A stretch of DNA of 64,000 bases, taken from assembly GCF_034424645.1 (NCBI RefSeq), contig NZ_CP139969.1, positions 1,054,001 through 1,118,000 on the forward strand, in the 5' to 3' direction. Below, piece after piece: positions 35,574 through 46,434 of the stretch. Every line of letters starts with the position of its first letter. Within the stretch, counting starts at the first letter, position 1. The DNA is from Bordetella avium (GTDB lineage Bacteria > Pseudomonadota > Gammaproteobacteria > Burkholderiales > Burkholderiaceae_B). The position numbers were made by a program, and so were the translations under genes. Below the pieces are notes generated by a model. It did not search any database, had not been told where the DNA came from, and saw nothing but the letters and a program-made list of their open reading frames with translations.

Positions 35574-36758
35574 ATGCGTTTTTCACCTCAGCGTGTCTCG
35601 GGTTTTGGCTTGGCCGTGGCGATTGCTTTTATATTGTCCGGGTGCGGCGAACAGCCTCAGATGAATCCGGGCATGCCTCAGGTCGCTGTCCTGACTGTAC
35701 AGCCCCAAAAAACCTCGATCATCTCCGATCTGCCCGGCCGCGTAGATGCTGTCCGTGATGCGCAGATCCGTGCCCGTGTCACGGGTATCGTGCAGAAAGT
35801 CCAGTTTCAACAGGGCGGTGAGGTCAAAGAAAACCAGGTTCTGTTCAAGATCGATCCGGCGCCTTACAAGGCGAGTTACGATCAGGCGACCGCGCAATTG
35901 AAGCAGGCGCAGGCTGACCTGTACAGCGCAAAGCTGCTGGCAGACCGCTATGCGCCGCTGGTGAAGGCAAATGCCGTCAGCAAGCAGGAGTATGACAACG
36001 CGGTGGCGGCTTATCGTCAGGCCGATGCCGCCGTGGCTGCAGCCAAGGCCGCTCAGACTGCGGCAAGCATCAACCTGGGCTACACCAATGTCACTTCGCC
36101 GATTACGGGGCGCATAGGCCGACCGCTAGTGACCGAGGGCGCGCTCGTTGATGCCGCCTCGGCTACGCAAATGGCTCTGGTGCAGCAGCTCGACCCCGTT
36201 TATATCGACTTTACGCAGTCCACGACCGACCTGGCGCGTCTGCGCGAGGCCTTTGCATCGGGCCAGTTGCAGAAGCTCGGCCCCGACACCGCACGCGTGT
36301 CCATCGTGCTGGAGAATGGTGCAATCTACAACCATCCGGGCAAGTTGCTCTTCACCGGCATTACGGTAGACCCGTCGACCGGCAACGTCGTGCTGCGTGC
36401 CGAGGTTCCCAACCCTGATGAAATCCTGCTGCCCGGCATGTATGTGCGTGTGCGTCTGGATGAGGGGGTGGACGACAAGGCCCTGATGGTGCCGCAGCAA
36501 GCCTTGCAACGCACTGCTGACGGCATGCAAAGCCTGATGGTGGTCAAAGATGGCAAGGTTCAGCAGGTGCCCATCACGACGAGTCCCGCCGCGATCAACA
36601 ATCAATGGGTCGTCACCAGCGGCCTGTCGGCGGGAGATATGGTCGTTGTCGAGGGTTTCCAGAAGATCCGCCCGGGCGCGCCCGTGCAAACCTCCCCCTG
36701 GGACCCCAAAGCCAAGCCGGGGCAGGCGCAGCCTGCCAAGCAAGAGCCAAAGTCTTGA
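35574..36758 (+). CDS. RND efflux periplasmic adaptor (membrane fusion protein, AcrA/MexA type)
   Basis: This 394-residue adaptor has the lipobox AFILSGCGEQ and should be anchored in the inner membrane. Family regions are PGRVDAVRDAQIRARVTGIV, then VLFKIDPAPYKASYDQA, a coiled-coil hairpin (QLKQAQADLYSAKLLADRYA through AKAAQTAASIN) and the lipoyl closing part YTNVTSPITGRIGRPLVTEG. I use ATG 35574, with GTGAGGGA upstream, not the GTG at 35550. It is the first gene of a three-gene pump operon. Confidence 0.94.
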   Translation: MRFSPQRVSGFGLAVAIAFILSGCGEQPQMNPGMPQVAVLTVQPQKTSIISDLPGRVDAVRDAQIRARVTGIVQKVQFQQGGEVKENQVLFKIDPAPYKASYDQATAQLKQAQADLYSAKLLADRYAPLVKANAVSKQEYDNAVAAYRQADAAVAAAKAAQTAASINLGYTNVTSPITGRIGRPLVTEGALVDAASATQMALVQQLDPVYIDFTQSTTDLARLREAFASGQLQKLGPDTARVSIVLENGAIYNHPGKLLFTGITVDPSTGNVVLRAEVPNPDEILLPGMYVRVRLDEGVDDKALMVPQQALQRTADGMQSLMVVKDGKVQQVPITTSPAAINNQWVVTSGLSAGDMVVVEGFQKIRPGAPVQTSPWDPKAKPGQAQPAKQEPKS

Positions 36759-36818
36759 GCGGCACGCGGCGTAAGCCGCGTTCCTCGTTCGTGAGCATCG
36801 CTTTCAGAGTCAGCCCAC

Positions 36819-39800
36819 ATGCCGCAATTTTTTATTGATCGACCCATTTTCGCCTGGGTGGTTGCGCTGTTCATACTGCTGGCGGGCATATTGGCTATCC
36901 CCAATATGCCTGTTTCGCAGTATCCGGACGTGGCACCGCCCGCCATTTCCATCACCGCCACCTATCCTGGCGCTTCGGCCAAGGAAGTGGCCGAGACGGT
37001 AACCAGCATCATCGAAGACGAACTCAACGGCGCCAAAGGTCTGCTGTATTACGAGTCCGTCAGCGATTCCAATGGCCAAGCGCAGATTACGGCCACCTTC
37101 CGTCCGGGTACCGATCCCGATCTGGCGCAGGTGGACGTGCAAAACCGTATCTCCAACGTGACGGCGCAGTTGCCCGCTGCGGTGACGCAGCAAGGCCTCA
37201 AGTACGAGCAGACCAGCGCGGGCTTTCTGTTGTTCGTGACGCTGTCCTCGACTGACGGTTCGCTGGATCAGGCGGCGTTGGCGGATTACATCACCCGCAA
37301 TATCAAGAACCCGATCTCCCGGGTGCCGGGTGTCGGTCAGTTCCAGCTCTTTGCGGCGCCGCGCGCTATGCGTATCTGGGTCGATCCGCAGAAGCTGGTG
37401 GGCTATAACCTGAGCATGCAGGACGTCAACCAGGCCATTGCGAGCCAGAACGTCCTGGTGTCGGGCGGCACCATCGGCGCGCCGCCTAATCCGGCTGCGG
37501 TCCGTGTGACGGCCACCGTGACGGCCAACGGTCAGTTGAGCACGGTCGAGGGGTTTGGCGGCATCGTGCTGCGGGCCAATACCGACGGCTCCAGGGTGTT
37601 GCTGCGCGATGTCGCTCGTATCGAGGTGGGTTCGGACAACTACCAGTTCGGTGCGCGTCTGAACGGCAAGCCGACGGCGGCCTTCGCCATCGTGCTGTCG
37701 CCTGACGCGAATGCCTTGCAGACGGCCGAGGGCATTCGCAAGGAAATGGCCCAACTGGCCCGGTATTTCCCGGACAACATCAAGTACGAGATTCCTTACG
37801 ACACGGCGCCCTATGTGAAGGTGTCGATCGAAAAGGTGATCCACACCCTGGTCGAGGCCATGGTGCTGGTGTTCCTGGTGATGTTCCTGTTCTTGCAGAA
37901 CGTGCGCTACACCCTGATTCCGGCGCTGGTGGTGCCGGTGGCCATGATGGGGGCGTTCGCGGTGATGCTGGTGCTGGGGCTGTCCATCAACGTTTTGACC
38001 ATGTTCGCGATGGTGCTGGCCATCGGCATTCTGGTTGATGACGCTATCGTGGTGGTCGAGAACGTCGAGCGCATCATGGCGACCGAAGGCCTGCCGCCCA
38101 AGGAGGCCACGGCCAAGGCCATGCCGCAGATCACGGGCGCCATTGTCGGCATCACGCTGGTGCTGGTGACTGTGTTTCTGCCGCTGGCCTTCATGAGCGG
38201 CTCGGTGGGCGTGATCTATCGTCAGTTCGCTGTGGCGATGTCCGTGTCGATCTTCTTTTCGGCCTTCCTGGCCTTGAGCTTCACGCCTGCTTTGTGCGCC
38301 ACGCTGCTCAAGCCTATCCCGAAAGGGCATCCCAACGAGAAGAAGGGTTTCTTCGGCTGGTTCAACCGCAACTTTGAAGCCACCACGCATCACTACCAGA
38401 ACTGGATTTCGCGCGTTCTGCACAAGGGCGGCCGCATGATGTTGGTGTTCGCGCTGCTGGTCGTGCTGCTGGGCTGGTTGTACATCCGCCTGCCCTCGTC
38501 CTTCCTGCCCGAGGAAGATCAAGGCTATGTGATCAGCAACATCGAGCTGCCCTCCGGCGCTTCGGCCAATCGTACGATCGAGGTGATTGAAGAGGTCGAA
38601 GACTATTTCAGCAAACTGCCCACCACGCAGAATATCGTAGCTGTTCAGGGTTTTTCCTTTAACGGCAACGGCTTGAATACGGCGCTGGTGTTTACCACCC
38701 TGAAAGACTTTGCGGACCGCAAGGCGCCGCAGGATTCGGCTCAGGCCATTGCGGGCGCCGCTTTCCAGCGGCTGTTCATGGGTATCAAGGACGCCATGGT
38801 GTTCACCGTGGTGCCGCCGGCCATTTCTTCCTTGGGTAATGCATCCGGTTTTGACTTCCGGCTGCAAGACCGTTCAGCGGCGGGTTCGGAGGCGCTTGCC
38901 GCCGCGACGGGTCAGTTGATGGGTATGGCGATGCAGAGTCCGGTGTTGTCGCAGGTGCGTATTACCGGCCTGGGACCGGGCGCGCAACTCGCCTTGACCA
39001 TAGACCGCGACAAAGCGGCCGCGCTGGGGGTGGATTTTTCCGAAGCGGCTTCGCTCATCTCCACCGCCGTGGGTTCGGCTTACCTGAGCAAGTTTCCCAA
39101 TCTGGGCCGGATGCAGAACATTTGGGTGCAGGCCGATGCGCCCTACCGCATGCATATGGAGGACGTGCTCAACCTGAACGCCCGCAACAAGGATGGCGGC
39201 ATGGTGCCTCTGTCGTCCTTCGTGACCGCCAAGTGGTCGCAAGGGCCGACCCAGGTGGTGCGCTACAACAGCTATGAGTCGGTTCGTATCGGCGGCAGTG
39301 CCGCCGCGGGCTACTCGACTGGCGAAGCCATGACCGAGATGGAAAACCTGGTCGCCAAGCTTCCGCCGGGCTTTGGTTACGAGTGGAATGGTCTGTCGTA
39401 TCAGGAGCGTCTGGCCGGCAACCAGGCCGTGATCCTGATGGCGCTGGCGTTGCTGGTCGTATTCATGGTGTTGGCGGCTCTGTACGAAAGCTGGGCCATT
39501 CCGGCCTCGGTGATGCTGGTGGTGCCACTGGGCATGCTGGGCGCCGTGGGTCTGGTCTCGCTGATGGGCATGTCCAACGACGTGTATTTCCAGGTGGGGA
39601 TGGTGACCGTGATCGGGCTGGCGGCCAAGAACGCCATTCTGATCATCGAGTTTGCCAAGGACCACTATGCCCGCGGCAATGGTCTGTACGAGTCGGCAGT
39701 GGAGGCGGCACGTCTGCGATTCCGACCCATTCTGATGACGTCGATGGCTTTCATTCTGGGTGTGCTGCCGCTTGCGTTGGCCACCGGCGCCAGCGCCGCC

Positions 39801-40043
39801 AGCCAGCGAGCTGTCGGTTTGGGGGTGTTGGGCGGGATGCTTGCCGCGACGCCGTTTGCCGTGATCTTTGTGCCTAGCTTCTTCGTGGTGGTCATGACCC
39901 TGGTCAAGACCCGTCCGCGCCTGCTGGGCGCCGAACTTCGCGCTTTCCAGGCCGAGCAGGCTGCCAAGAAGGCCGAAGAGGAAAAACAAGCCGGCCAGAC
40001 TGGCACGACTCAAAACCAAGGCAGTCAGGAGAATAAGGAATGA
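36819..40043 (+). CDS. RND multidrug efflux pump, inner membrane transporter (AcrB/MexB type, HAE1)
   Basis: This 1074-residue pump has the HAE1 start MPQFFIDRPIFAWVVALFIL, twelve helices and two large periplasmic loops. The proton-relay aspartates are in GILVDDAIVVVENVERIM and the lysine partner in AAKNAILIIEFAKD. It should take up drugs from the periplasm and membrane and pass them to the outer-membrane channel. The last 50 residues are hydrophilic, rich in Lys, Gln and Glu. The start ATG 36819 lies 60 bases after the adaptor stop. Its stop overlaps the channel gene by four bases. Confidence 0.96.
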   Translation: MPQFFIDRPIFAWVVALFILLAGILAIPNMPVSQYPDVAPPAISITATYPGASAKEVAETVTSIIEDELNGAKGLLYYESVSDSNGQAQITATFRPGTDPDLAQVDVQNRISNVTAQLPAAVTQQGLKYEQTSAGFLLFVTLSSTDGSLDQAALADYITRNIKNPISRVPGVGQFQLFAAPRAMRIWVDPQKLVGYNLSMQDVNQAIASQNVLVSGGTIGAPPNPAAVRVTATVTANGQLSTVEGFGGIVLRANTDGSRVLLRDVARIEVGSDNYQFGARLNGKPTAAFAIVLSPDANALQTAEGIRKEMAQLARYFPDNIKYEIPYDTAPYVKVSIEKVIHTLVEAMVLVFLVMFLFLQNVRYTLIPALVVPVAMMGAFAVMLVLGLSINVLTMFAMVLAIGILVDDAIVVVENVERIMATEGLPPKEATAKAMPQITGAIVGITLVLVTVFLPLAFMSGSVGVIYRQFAVAMSVSIFFSAFLALSFTPALCATLLKPIPKGHPNEKKGFFGWFNRNFEATTHHYQNWISRVLHKGGRMMLVFALLVVLLGWLYIRLPSSFLPEEDQGYVISNIELPSGASANRTIEVIEEVEDYFSKLPTTQNIVAVQGFSFNGNGLNTALVFTTLKDFADRKAPQDSAQAIAGAAFQRLFMGIKDAMVFTVVPPAISSLGNASGFDFRLQDRSAAGSEALAAATGQLMGMAMQSPVLSQVRITGLGPGAQLALTIDRDKAAALGVDFSEAASLISTAVGSAYLSKFPNLGRMQNIWVQADAPYRMHMEDVLNLNARNKDGGMVPLSSFVTAKWSQGPTQVVRYNSYESVRIGGSAAAGYSTGEAMTEMENLVAKLPPGFGYEWNGLSYQERLAGNQAVILMALALLVVFMVLAALYESWAIPASVMLVVPLGMLGAVGLVSLMGMSNDVYFQVGMVTVIGLAAKNAILIIEFAKDHYARGNGLYESAVEAARLRFRPILMTSMAFILGVLPLALATGASAASQRAVGLGVLGGMLAATPFAVIFVPSFFVVVMTLVKTRPRLLGAELRAFQAEQAAKKAEEEKQAGQTGTTQNQGSQENKE

Positions 40044-41566
40044 CGGCCCTGATGCTTAAACGCGGCGCCCTGATGGCGCTGCTGGCGGCCGGCCTGGCCG
40101 GCTGCTCGCTTGCCCCGGATTATCATCGTCCGCAGGCGCCGGTGTCGGCCAATTGGCCGGACCAGCCCAAAATCCATTACGGCGCTTACAGCCGGCCTTC
40201 GGAGTTGGGTTCGCAGCCTGCGGCTGCGGTCGCACCGCAGTCCGGCGTTGCCGCCGCCGACATCGGCTGGCGCAATGTGTTTCTCGATCCGCGCCTTCAG
40301 GCCTTGATCGGGCTGGCGTTGAACAACAGCCGAGATCTGCGTGTGGCGGTGCTGCGCGTCGAAGAAGCGCGAGCCCAATATGGCATCCAGCGCGGCGCAC
40401 AATGGCCATCGATCGGTGTGGGCGCGCAGGGCACCCGTCAGCATTTGCCGCGCAATATGCGTGCGGGCGGACCCGATTCCTCGTCTATCAGCAGCCAATA
40501 TCAGGCCGGCATAGGCCTGACCACGTTCGAGATCGATCTGTTCGGCCGTCTGCGCAGCTTGTCTGAGGCGGCATATCAGCAGTATCTGTCCACCGAGCAG
40601 GCGCAGCGCGCGGTGCAGATCACGCTGGTGGGCGCAGTGGCGCAGGCGTACTTCAATCTGCGCGCAGCAGAGGTGCAGCTCGATCTGGTGCGCAAGACGC
40701 TGCAATCTCGTCAGGAGTCTTACAACCTCGTCAAAACCCGTTTTGACGGGGGCGTGGCTTCCGAGTTGGATCTGAATCAGGCCAAGTCGCTGTTGGATTC
40801 GGCCTCGGCCGATCTGGCGCAACTGGCCCGCTCCCAGGCCCAGGCCACTAACGCCCTGACCGTGCTGCTAGGCGTGGCGACGCTGCCGGCAGATTTGCCG
40901 GCGCCAGCGCCTTTTGGCCGTGACCAGATGCTGGCCACGGTGCCGGCCGGCCTGCCTTCCGATTTGCTAGAGCGCCGGCCCGATATCCTGGCCGCCGAGC
41001 ATCAACTGCTTTCGGCCAATGCCAATATCGGCGCGGCGCGGGCGGCTTTTTTTCCGACAATCTCGCTGACTGGTTTATTGGGGGCCGCCAGCCCCTCTCT
41101 GGGCAACCTCTTCAAGGGCGGACAGGGCTATTGGAGTTTTTCGCCGCAACTGAGCATGCCGCTGTTCTCGGGCGGCAGCATTGTCGAGGGTCTGAATCTG
41201 GCGAAGGCTCGCGACAATATCGCCGTGGCGCAATATGAGCAGACCATTCAGCAGGCTTTCCGGGAAGTGTCGGATGCGCTGGCTGGCGAGGCGACATATA
41301 GCGCCCAGTTGGAAGCGCAGCGGGGTCTGGAGGCCTCATCGGCGCGCACGCTGGAATTGTCTAATCTGCGCTACGTGAATGGCGTGGACAGCTATCTTCA
41401 GGTGCAGACGTCCCAGGTGGACTTCTTCAATGCCCAGATCGCCCTGGTGCAGACTGGCTTGGCCTCGCTCATCAACCGCGTCGAGCTTTATAAAGCGCTC
41501 GGCGGCGGATGGGTGGAGAATACGGCGCTTACCCAGGCTCAACCTAATACCAGCCAAGCAAAATGA
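40040..41566 (+). CDS. Outer membrane efflux channel (OprM/NodT family lipoprotein)
   Basis: This 508-residue outer-membrane factor has a lipobox [17 protein letters not shown]. Two TolC-type repeats are visible, with [20 protein letters not shown] in the first and [20 protein letters not shown] in the second, plus the NodT-type block [20 protein letters not shown]. It completes the tripartite pump. ATG 40040 overlaps the pump stop and its own stop overlaps the pdxJ start, so all are translationally coupled. Confidence 0.95.
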   Translation: MTALMLKRGALMALLAAGLAGCSLAPDYHRPQAPVSANWPDQPKIHYGAYSRPSELGSQPAAAVAPQSGVAAADIGWRNVFLDPRLQALIGLALNNSRDLRVAVLRVEEARAQYGIQRGAQWPSIGVGAQGTRQHLPRNMRAGGPDSSSISSQYQAGIGLTTFEIDLFGRLRSLSEAAYQQYLSTEQAQRAVQITLVGAVAQAYFNLRAAEVQLDLVRKTLQSRQESYNLVKTRFDGGVASELDLNQAKSLLDSASADLAQLARSQAQATNALTVLLGVATLPADLPAPAPFGRDQMLATVPAGLPSDLLERRPDILAAEHQLLSANANIGAARAAFFPTISLTGLLGAASPSLGNLFKGGQGYWSFSPQLSMPLFSGGSIVEGLNLAKARDNIAVAQYEQTIQQAFREVSDALAGEATYSAQLEAQRGLEASSARTLELSNLRYVNGVDSYLQVQTSQVDFFNAQIALVQTGLASLINRVELYKALGGGWVENTALTQAQPNTSQAK

Positions 41567-42288
41567 TTGAACTCGGCATCAATATTGATCATGTGGCTAC
41601 GCTGCGTCAGCAGCGCCACACGGCCTACCCGGATCCTTTAGCGGCGGCGGTGCGCGCCGAAGACGCCGGCGCGGATCTGATCACCCTGCATTTGCGCGAA
41701 GACCGTCGTCATATCCAGGATGCGGATGTTTACGCCATCCGCCCGCGTTTGCGCACGCGCATGAATCTCGAGTGTGCGCTGACGCCGGAAATGCTGGAGA
41801 TCGCCTGCGCGGTCAAGCCCAGCGATGTCTGCCTGGTGCCGGAAAAGCGCGCCGAACTGACGACCGAAGGCGGGCTGGATGTGTTGGGGCAGTTCGATGC
41901 GGTAGCCGATGCCGTGGCGCTGCTGACCGAGGCAGGCATCCGCGTATCGCTGTTCATCGACCCGGATGCGGCCCAGATCGAGGCGGCTGCCCGAGCCCAG
42001 GCGCCGGTCATTGAGTTGCACACAGGCGCTTACGCCGAGGCGGAGGGTGAGCTTGCCGAGCGCGAGCTCGAGCGTATCCGTGCGGCCGTCGATGTGGGGC
42101 TGCTTCATGGGCTGCGTGTGAACGCGGGTCACGGTCTGCATTATGGCAATGTGCAAGCGGTGGCCGCCATCGATGGTATTTCCGAACTCAATATCGGTCA
42201 CGCCATCGTGGCCCAGGCCGTCTTTGACGGCTGGGAAAAAGCAATCCGCGATATGAAGGCCTTGATGATCCAGGCGCGCGCGCGCTGA
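41563..42288 (+). CDS. pdxJ: Pyridoxine 5-phosphate synthase
   Basis: PdxJ condenses 3-amino-2-oxopropyl phosphate with deoxyxylulose 5-phosphate to pyridoxine phosphate, the last ring-closing step of vitamin B6 synthesis. The 241 residues begin [18 protein letters not shown] with the catalytic His, and [12 protein letters not shown] and [15 protein letters not shown] are family blocks. ATG 41563 overlaps the TGA of the efflux channel gene (ATGA). In E. coli pdxJ follows recO, so the efflux neighbour is noteworthy. A very strong hairpin ends the transcript at 42297. Confidence 0.97.
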   Translation: MIELGINIDHVATLRQQRHTAYPDPLAAAVRAEDAGADLITLHLREDRRHIQDADVYAIRPRLRTRMNLECALTPEMLEIACAVKPSDVCLVPEKRAELTTEGGLDVLGQFDAVADAVALLTEAGIRVSLFIDPDAAQIEAAARAQAPVIELHTGAYAEAEGELAERELERIRAAVDVGLLHGLRVNAGHGLHYGNVQAVAAIDGISELNIGHAIVAQAVFDGWEKAIRDMKALMIQARAR

Positions 42289-42296
42289 GCGGTTGC

Positions 42297-42340
42297 CGCC
42301 AGAGAAAAGGCCGCCTATCGAGGCGGCCTTTTCTCTGGCG
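42297..42340. terminator. Perfect 44-base inverted repeat, bidirectional-type terminator
   Basis: Twenty-base arms (42297-42316 and 42321-42340) pair perfectly around ATCG. The core GGCCGCCT/AGGCGGCC is followed by TTTT inside the stem. It begins nine bases past the pdxJ stop. Confidence 0.85.
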
Positions 42341-42403
42341 GGCGCTCGCGTATGATTTCGCTATTGGGGCGCTTTCGGGCGTCAGCCTTATCAGGGTGTC
42401 GTG

Positions 42404-42847
42404 ATGCTTACTGTTCCCACCGCGGGCGCCATTGCCGGTATTGGTTTGGACTTGATTCGTATCGAGCGTATCGCGCATGCGCTGGAGCGTCATGGCGAGC
42501 GATTCGCCCGGAAAGTTCTGGGGGAGCAGGAAATGGAAAAATTCCTTGCTCGCAGCGCTCGCGACACGGTGCGCGGCATACGTTTTCTGGCTACCCGCTT
42601 TGCAGCCAAAGAAGCCTTTTCCAAAGCCATCGGTCTGGGGATGCGCATGCCCATGACCTGGACGCGGGTGCAAACGTTGAATGCGCCCGGGGGGCGGCCG
42701 TTGTTGGTGATCGATCAGGCTTTACGCCCCTGGTATGACGAACGCTTTGGGGCGGCCTATGTATCCATTACCGACGAGTCGGATATGGCGGCCGCTTATG
42801 TCATCGTCGAGGCGCGGCCCCTGTTGGCTGCGCCCGCCATCTCTTGA
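42404..42847 (+). CDS. acpS: Holo-[acyl-carrier-protein] synthase
   Basis: AcpS transfers the 4-phosphopantetheine arm from CoA to acyl carrier protein. The 147 residues include the metal-binding Asp in [12 protein letters not shown] and the Glu in [19 protein letters not shown] 42404 is preceded directly by an in-frame GTG at 42401; either could serve. It is the usual partner of pdxJ, though a strong hairpin separates them here. nagZ starts ten bases after its stop. Confidence 0.96.
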   Translation: MLTVPTAGAIAGIGLDLIRIERIAHALERHGERFARKVLGEQEMEKFLARSARDTVRGIRFLATRFAAKEAFSKAIGLGMRMPMTWTRVQTLNAPGGRPLLVIDQALRPWYDERFGAAYVSITDESDMAAAYVIVEARPLLAAPAIS

Positions 42848-42857
42848 AAAACTATCT

Positions 42858-43910
42858 ATGTCGAAGTCCAGAAAGCCTTCTTTACTTCCTCCGGGTCCTG
42901 TCATGGTTGACGTGGCAGGCGGGCAGCTCACCGAGCAGGAAAAACAGCGCTTGCGTCATCCGCTGGTGGGTGGCGTGATTCTGTTCGCACGCAATTTCGA
43001 AAACCGCGCCCAATTGACTGCGCTCACACAGGATATTCATGCGGCGCGGGGCGAACCTTTGCTGATCGCGGTCGATCACGAGGGCGGGCGGGTGCAGCGT
43101 TTCCGCGAAGACGGCTTCACCGCGCTGCCGGCTATGCGTACCCTGGGCGAGGTCTGGGACCGCGATCCGCTGGCCGCCATGCAATTGGCCACACAGACCG
43201 GCTATGTGCTGGCGGCAGAGTTACGCGCCTGCGGTGTGGACATGAGTTTTACGCCCGTCCTGGATCTGGATTATGGGGTGAGCAAGGTGATCGGCAATCG
43301 TGCTTTTCATGCCGATCCGCGTGTGGTGGCCATGCTGGCGCGCGCCCTGGTTCAAGGCCTGGCTTTGACGGGTATGGCGGCTTGCGGCAAGCATTTTCCT
43401 GGGCACGGCTATGTCGAGGCGGATTCGCATCATGAAATTCCGGTCGATACCCGCACACTGGCCGACATCCTGAAGGATGATGCCGCGCCTTATGGCTGGC
43501 TGGGTGACCAGATTCTGCCATCGGTGATGCCTGCGCATGTGATCTACCCCGAAGTTGACAGCCAGCCTGCCGGTTTTTCGCGCCGCTGGGTGAGCGAGAT
43601 TTTGCGTGGACAGTTGGGCTACGACGGTGTGGTGTTTTCGGATGATCTGACGATGGAGGGGGCATCGGTGGCCGGCGATATTCTGGCACGCGCGCAGGCC
43701 GCGCTGTCGGCAGGCTGCGACATGGTGCTGGTCTGCAATCGCCCTGATCTGGCCGACGACTTGCTGGAGCGTTTGAGTTTCACGCCGCCGGCCGTGGACC
43801 GCATCCGCCGTTTGATGCCGGCTTATGCCGCACCTGATTGGGACAGCCTGCAAGCCGATTCGCGCTATCAACATGCCCGACGAATTCAATCTCAAATCAT
43901 TTCTGGCTGA
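42858..43910 (+). CDS. nagZ: Beta-N-acetylhexosaminidase
   Basis: NagZ is a cytoplasmic glycoside hydrolase family 3 enzyme that removes GlcNAc from anhydromuropeptides in cell-wall recycling; its product can induce AmpC. The 350 residues contain the GH3 motif [18 protein letters not shown] with the general acid/base His and Asp, and the nucleophile Asp in [11 protein letters not shown]. The start is ATG 42858, shortly after acpS. The 3-prime end overlaps uvrC by 38 bases. Confidence 0.96.
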   Translation: MSKSRKPSLLPPGPVMVDVAGGQLTEQEKQRLRHPLVGGVILFARNFENRAQLTALTQDIHAARGEPLLIAVDHEGGRVQRFREDGFTALPAMRTLGEVWDRDPLAAMQLATQTGYVLAAELRACGVDMSFTPVLDLDYGVSKVIGNRAFHADPRVVAMLARALVQGLALTGMAACGKHFPGHGYVEADSHHEIPVDTRTLADILKDDAAPYGWLGDQILPSVMPAHVIYPEVDSQPAGFSRRWVSEILRGQLGYDGVVFSDDLTMEGASVAGDILARAQAALSAGCDMVLVCNRPDLADDLLERLSFTPPAVDRIRRLMPAYAAPDWDSLQADSRYQHARRIQSQIISG

Positions 43911-45696
43911 TCTGCCGCATCTTCCCGGCGTTTACCGGCATCTGGATGCCGCCGGGGAGGTGATGTATGTCGGCAAGGCTCGCGATCTGAAAAAGCGCGT
44001 GTCCTCATACTTCCAGAAAACGCTGGCGAGCCCGCGCATTGCCCAAATGGTGTCCAAGGTGGTGCGCCTGGAGGTGACGGTCACGCGTTCGGAAGCCGAG
44101 GCGCTGATTCTTGAAAATAATCTGATCAAGAGTCTGCGCCCCCGCTACAACATTCTGTTCCGCGACGACAAGTCATATCCCTATTTGCTGATTACCGCTC
44201 ACGAGTGGCCGCGTATCGCCTATTACCGTGGCTCCACCAGCAAGCGGGGCCAGTATTTCGGCCCCTATCCCAATAGCTGGGCCGTGCGCGAGACGATACA
44301 GATTCTGCAAAAGGTTTTTCGCTTGCGGACCTGCGAAGACACGGTGTTCGCCAATCGTTCGCGGCCCTGTCTGCTGTACCAGATCGGCCGCTGTTCGGGG
44401 CCCTGTGTCCAGGCGATCGATGCTGAGGATTACCGGCGTGATGTGCAGCGCGCCGCACGTTTTCTCAATGGCGAGGCGCGCGAGGTCATGGATGAAATCG
44501 AGGCTCGCATGCAGCAGGCCTCGGGCGAGCTGCGCTTTGAAGAGGCTGCGGTGCTGCGCGACCAGATGGGCTCGCTCTCCAAGGTGCTGCATCAGCAGAC
44601 CATGGAAAACGTCGGCGGCGAAGATACGGATGTGATTGCCGTGGCGTCGGCGGGGGGCAAGGTCTGTGTCAACCTGGCCATGGTGCGTGGCGGGCGTCAT
44701 TTGGGCGACAAGCCGTTTTTTCCCAGCCATGCGGATGGCGAAGAAGCCGCTCAGGTGCAGGAAGCTTTTATCGCTCAGCATTATGCCGATAATGTATTGC
44801 CGCCAGTGCTGGTGTGTTCTCACGCCTTGCCCGATGTCGATCTTATCGGTCTTTTGTCGGAGCAGGCGGGCACACGCTGCCGTGTGCTGACGCGGCCGCA
44901 GGGCGTACGCCGTTCCTGGCTGGAGCAGGCTCAGAAGAACGCGGAAATGGCCTTGGCCCGGGCGCTTACCGAATCGGGCGCCCGCGCCGCGCGTACGTTG
45001 TCTTTGGCCGAAGCCTTGGATCTTGACACCGACGAGGCGGCGCTGGACGCGCTGCGCATCGAGTGTTTCGATATCAGTCATACCGCGGGTGAGGCCACAC
45101 AGGCCTCTTGCGTGGTCTTTCTGCATCACGATATGCAGCCGTCGCTGTACCGCCGCTATAACATCGTCGGCATCACGCCGGGCGATGACTATGCGGCGAT
45201 GCGGCAGGTGCTCACGCGCCGCTTTGCTAAGGTGGCCGATGGCGAGGCGCCGATGCCGGGCCTGGTGCTGATCGACGGGGGTAAGGGGCAGGTGGAAGTG
45301 GCGCGTCAGGTCTTTGTCGAGCTAGGGCTGGACATCGGCGCCTTGGTCGGAGTAGCCAAGGGGGAGGGCCGCAAGGTGGGGCTGGAAACCCTGGTGTTTG
45401 CCGATGCCCGGGCGCCGCTTGCCCTTGGGAAAGCGTCCGCAGCGCTCATGTTGATTGCGCAGGTGCGAGATGAGGCGCACCGTTTCGCCATTACGGGTAT
45501 GCGCGCCAAGCGCGCCAAGACGCGTAATGTTTCGCGTTTGGAGGAAATCGAGGGTGTGGGGGCCAAGCGCCGCCAACGGCTGCTGGCCCGCTTCGGCGGC
45601 TTGTCGGGCGTGACCTCGGCCAGCATCGAGGATCTGGCCTCGGTGGACGGGATTTCAATGGATTTGGCCGAGCGGATCTATGACGCCTTGCACTGA
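43873..45696 (+). CDS. uvrC: Excinuclease ABC subunit C
   Basis: UvrC cuts both sides of DNA lesions in nucleotide excision repair. The 607 residues hold the GIY-YIG domain ([20 protein letters not shown]), a Cys patch [13 protein letters not shown], a UVR motif that binds UvrB ([14 protein letters not shown]), and an RNase-H-like nuclease domain with Asp in [11 protein letters not shown] and [10 protein letters not shown] and His in DEAHRFAI. Helix-hairpin-helix motifs end the protein. ATG 43873 lies inside the nagZ end. Confidence 0.97.
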   Translation: MPDEFNLKSFLADLPHLPGVYRHLDAAGEVMYVGKARDLKKRVSSYFQKTLASPRIAQMVSKVVRLEVTVTRSEAEALILENNLIKSLRPRYNILFRDDKSYPYLLITAHEWPRIAYYRGSTSKRGQYFGPYPNSWAVRETIQILQKVFRLRTCEDTVFANRSRPCLLYQIGRCSGPCVQAIDAEDYRRDVQRAARFLNGEAREVMDEIEARMQQASGELRFEEAAVLRDQMGSLSKVLHQQTMENVGGEDTDVIAVASAGGKVCVNLAMVRGGRHLGDKPFFPSHADGEEAAQVQEAFIAQHYADNVLPPVLVCSHALPDVDLIGLLSEQAGTRCRVLTRPQGVRRSWLEQAQKNAEMALARALTESGARAARTLSLAEALDLDTDEAALDALRIECFDISHTAGEATQASCVVFLHHDMQPSLYRRYNIVGITPGDDYAAMRQVLTRRFAKVADGEAPMPGLVLIDGGKGQVEVARQVFVELGLDIGALVGVAKGEGRKVGLETLVFADARAPLALGKASAALMLIAQVRDEAHRFAITGMRAKRAKTRNVSRLEEIEGVGAKRRQRLLARFGGLSGVTSASIEDLASVDGISMDLAERIYDALH

Positions 45697-45738
45697 CGGC
45701 GGGCATCCGTCGCGCGGCTGATGTAGCATACTGGCACT

Positions 45739-46311
45739 ATGCCGATAAACGTACCCATTTTTTTGACCTGGCTGCGCATCGCCATGATTCCTCTGGTGGT
45801 CGGGCTGTTCTATTTGCCCGATGCCTGGATCTCGGTCGGGGCGCGTGACACCTTCGCCGCTGTGGCCTTTATCGTGGCCGCACTGACGGATTGGTTCGAT
45901 GGCTGGCTGGCGCGGCGCTGGAACCAGACTTCCGCCTTCGGCGCTTTTCTGGACCCGGTGGCCGACAAGCTCATGGTTTGCGCGGCGCTGATCGTGTTGC
46001 TGGATCTGAGCCGGGTGGATGCGTTTATTTCTCTCATCATTATCGGCCGTGAAATCACGATTTCCGCGCTGCGCGAATGGATGGCCCAGATTGGCGCCAG
46101 CGCCAGCGTGGCGGTGCATCGCCTGGGTAAATTCAAGACGGCGGCGCAAATGGTGGCCATCCCTTGCCTCTTGTATAACCAACAACTGTTTGGCGTTGAT
46201 ACGCGCCTGCTCGGCAACTGGCTAATTTTTGTGGCGGCCATCCTGACGGTGTGGTCGATGCTTTACTACCTGCGCCGCGCCTGGCCTGCCATCCGCGAAA
46301 AAGCGGGTTGA
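45739..46311 (+). CDS. pgsA: CDP-diacylglycerol--glycerol-3-phosphate 3-phosphatidyltransferase
   Basis: PgsA makes phosphatidylglycerophosphate, the precursor of phosphatidylglycerol and cardiolipin. The 190-residue membrane protein has the CDP-alcohol phosphotransferase motif D-G-x2-A-R-x8-G-x3-D-x3-D as DGWLARRWNQTSAFGAFLD then PVAD. The N-terminal NVPIFLTWLRIAMIPLVV is a variant of the usual PNxLTxxRI. It follows uvrC as in many proteobacteria. No tRNA genes follow. Confidence 0.95.
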   Translation: MPINVPIFLTWLRIAMIPLVVGLFYLPDAWISVGARDTFAAVAFIVAALTDWFDGWLARRWNQTSAFGAFLDPVADKLMVCAALIVLLDLSRVDAFISLIIIGREITISALREWMAQIGASASVAVHRLGKFKTAAQMVAIPCLLYNQQLFGVDTRLLGNWLIFVAAILTVWSMLYYLRRAWPAIREKAG

Positions 46312-46379
46312 ATGATGCGCTCTCGCGGGGGAGCCCTTCATTTTGCACAGCAAGAGGCCGTCAAAGCGGCCCGATGAGC

Positions 46380-46434
46380 GTGGCAGACCGCTGCCACGTA
46401 CCGGAGACAATCTACTCAGGGCTGTTCTAGCCCT
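46380..46434 (+). terminator. Two hairpins between pgsA and the MFS gene
   Basis: GTGGCAG/CTGCCAC (46380-46397, loop ACCG) is followed by AGGGCT/AGCCCT (46418-46434, loop GTTCT) and then TTT. Together they may end the pdxJ-to-pgsA transcript. The second lies only six bases before the next start codon. Confidence 0.45.

Noticed and set aside
36810-38867. A 685-codon open frame on minus across the RND pump gene
   Set aside because: It is antisense to a pump with all functional residues, and its product is His/Gln/Arg-rich without any domain.
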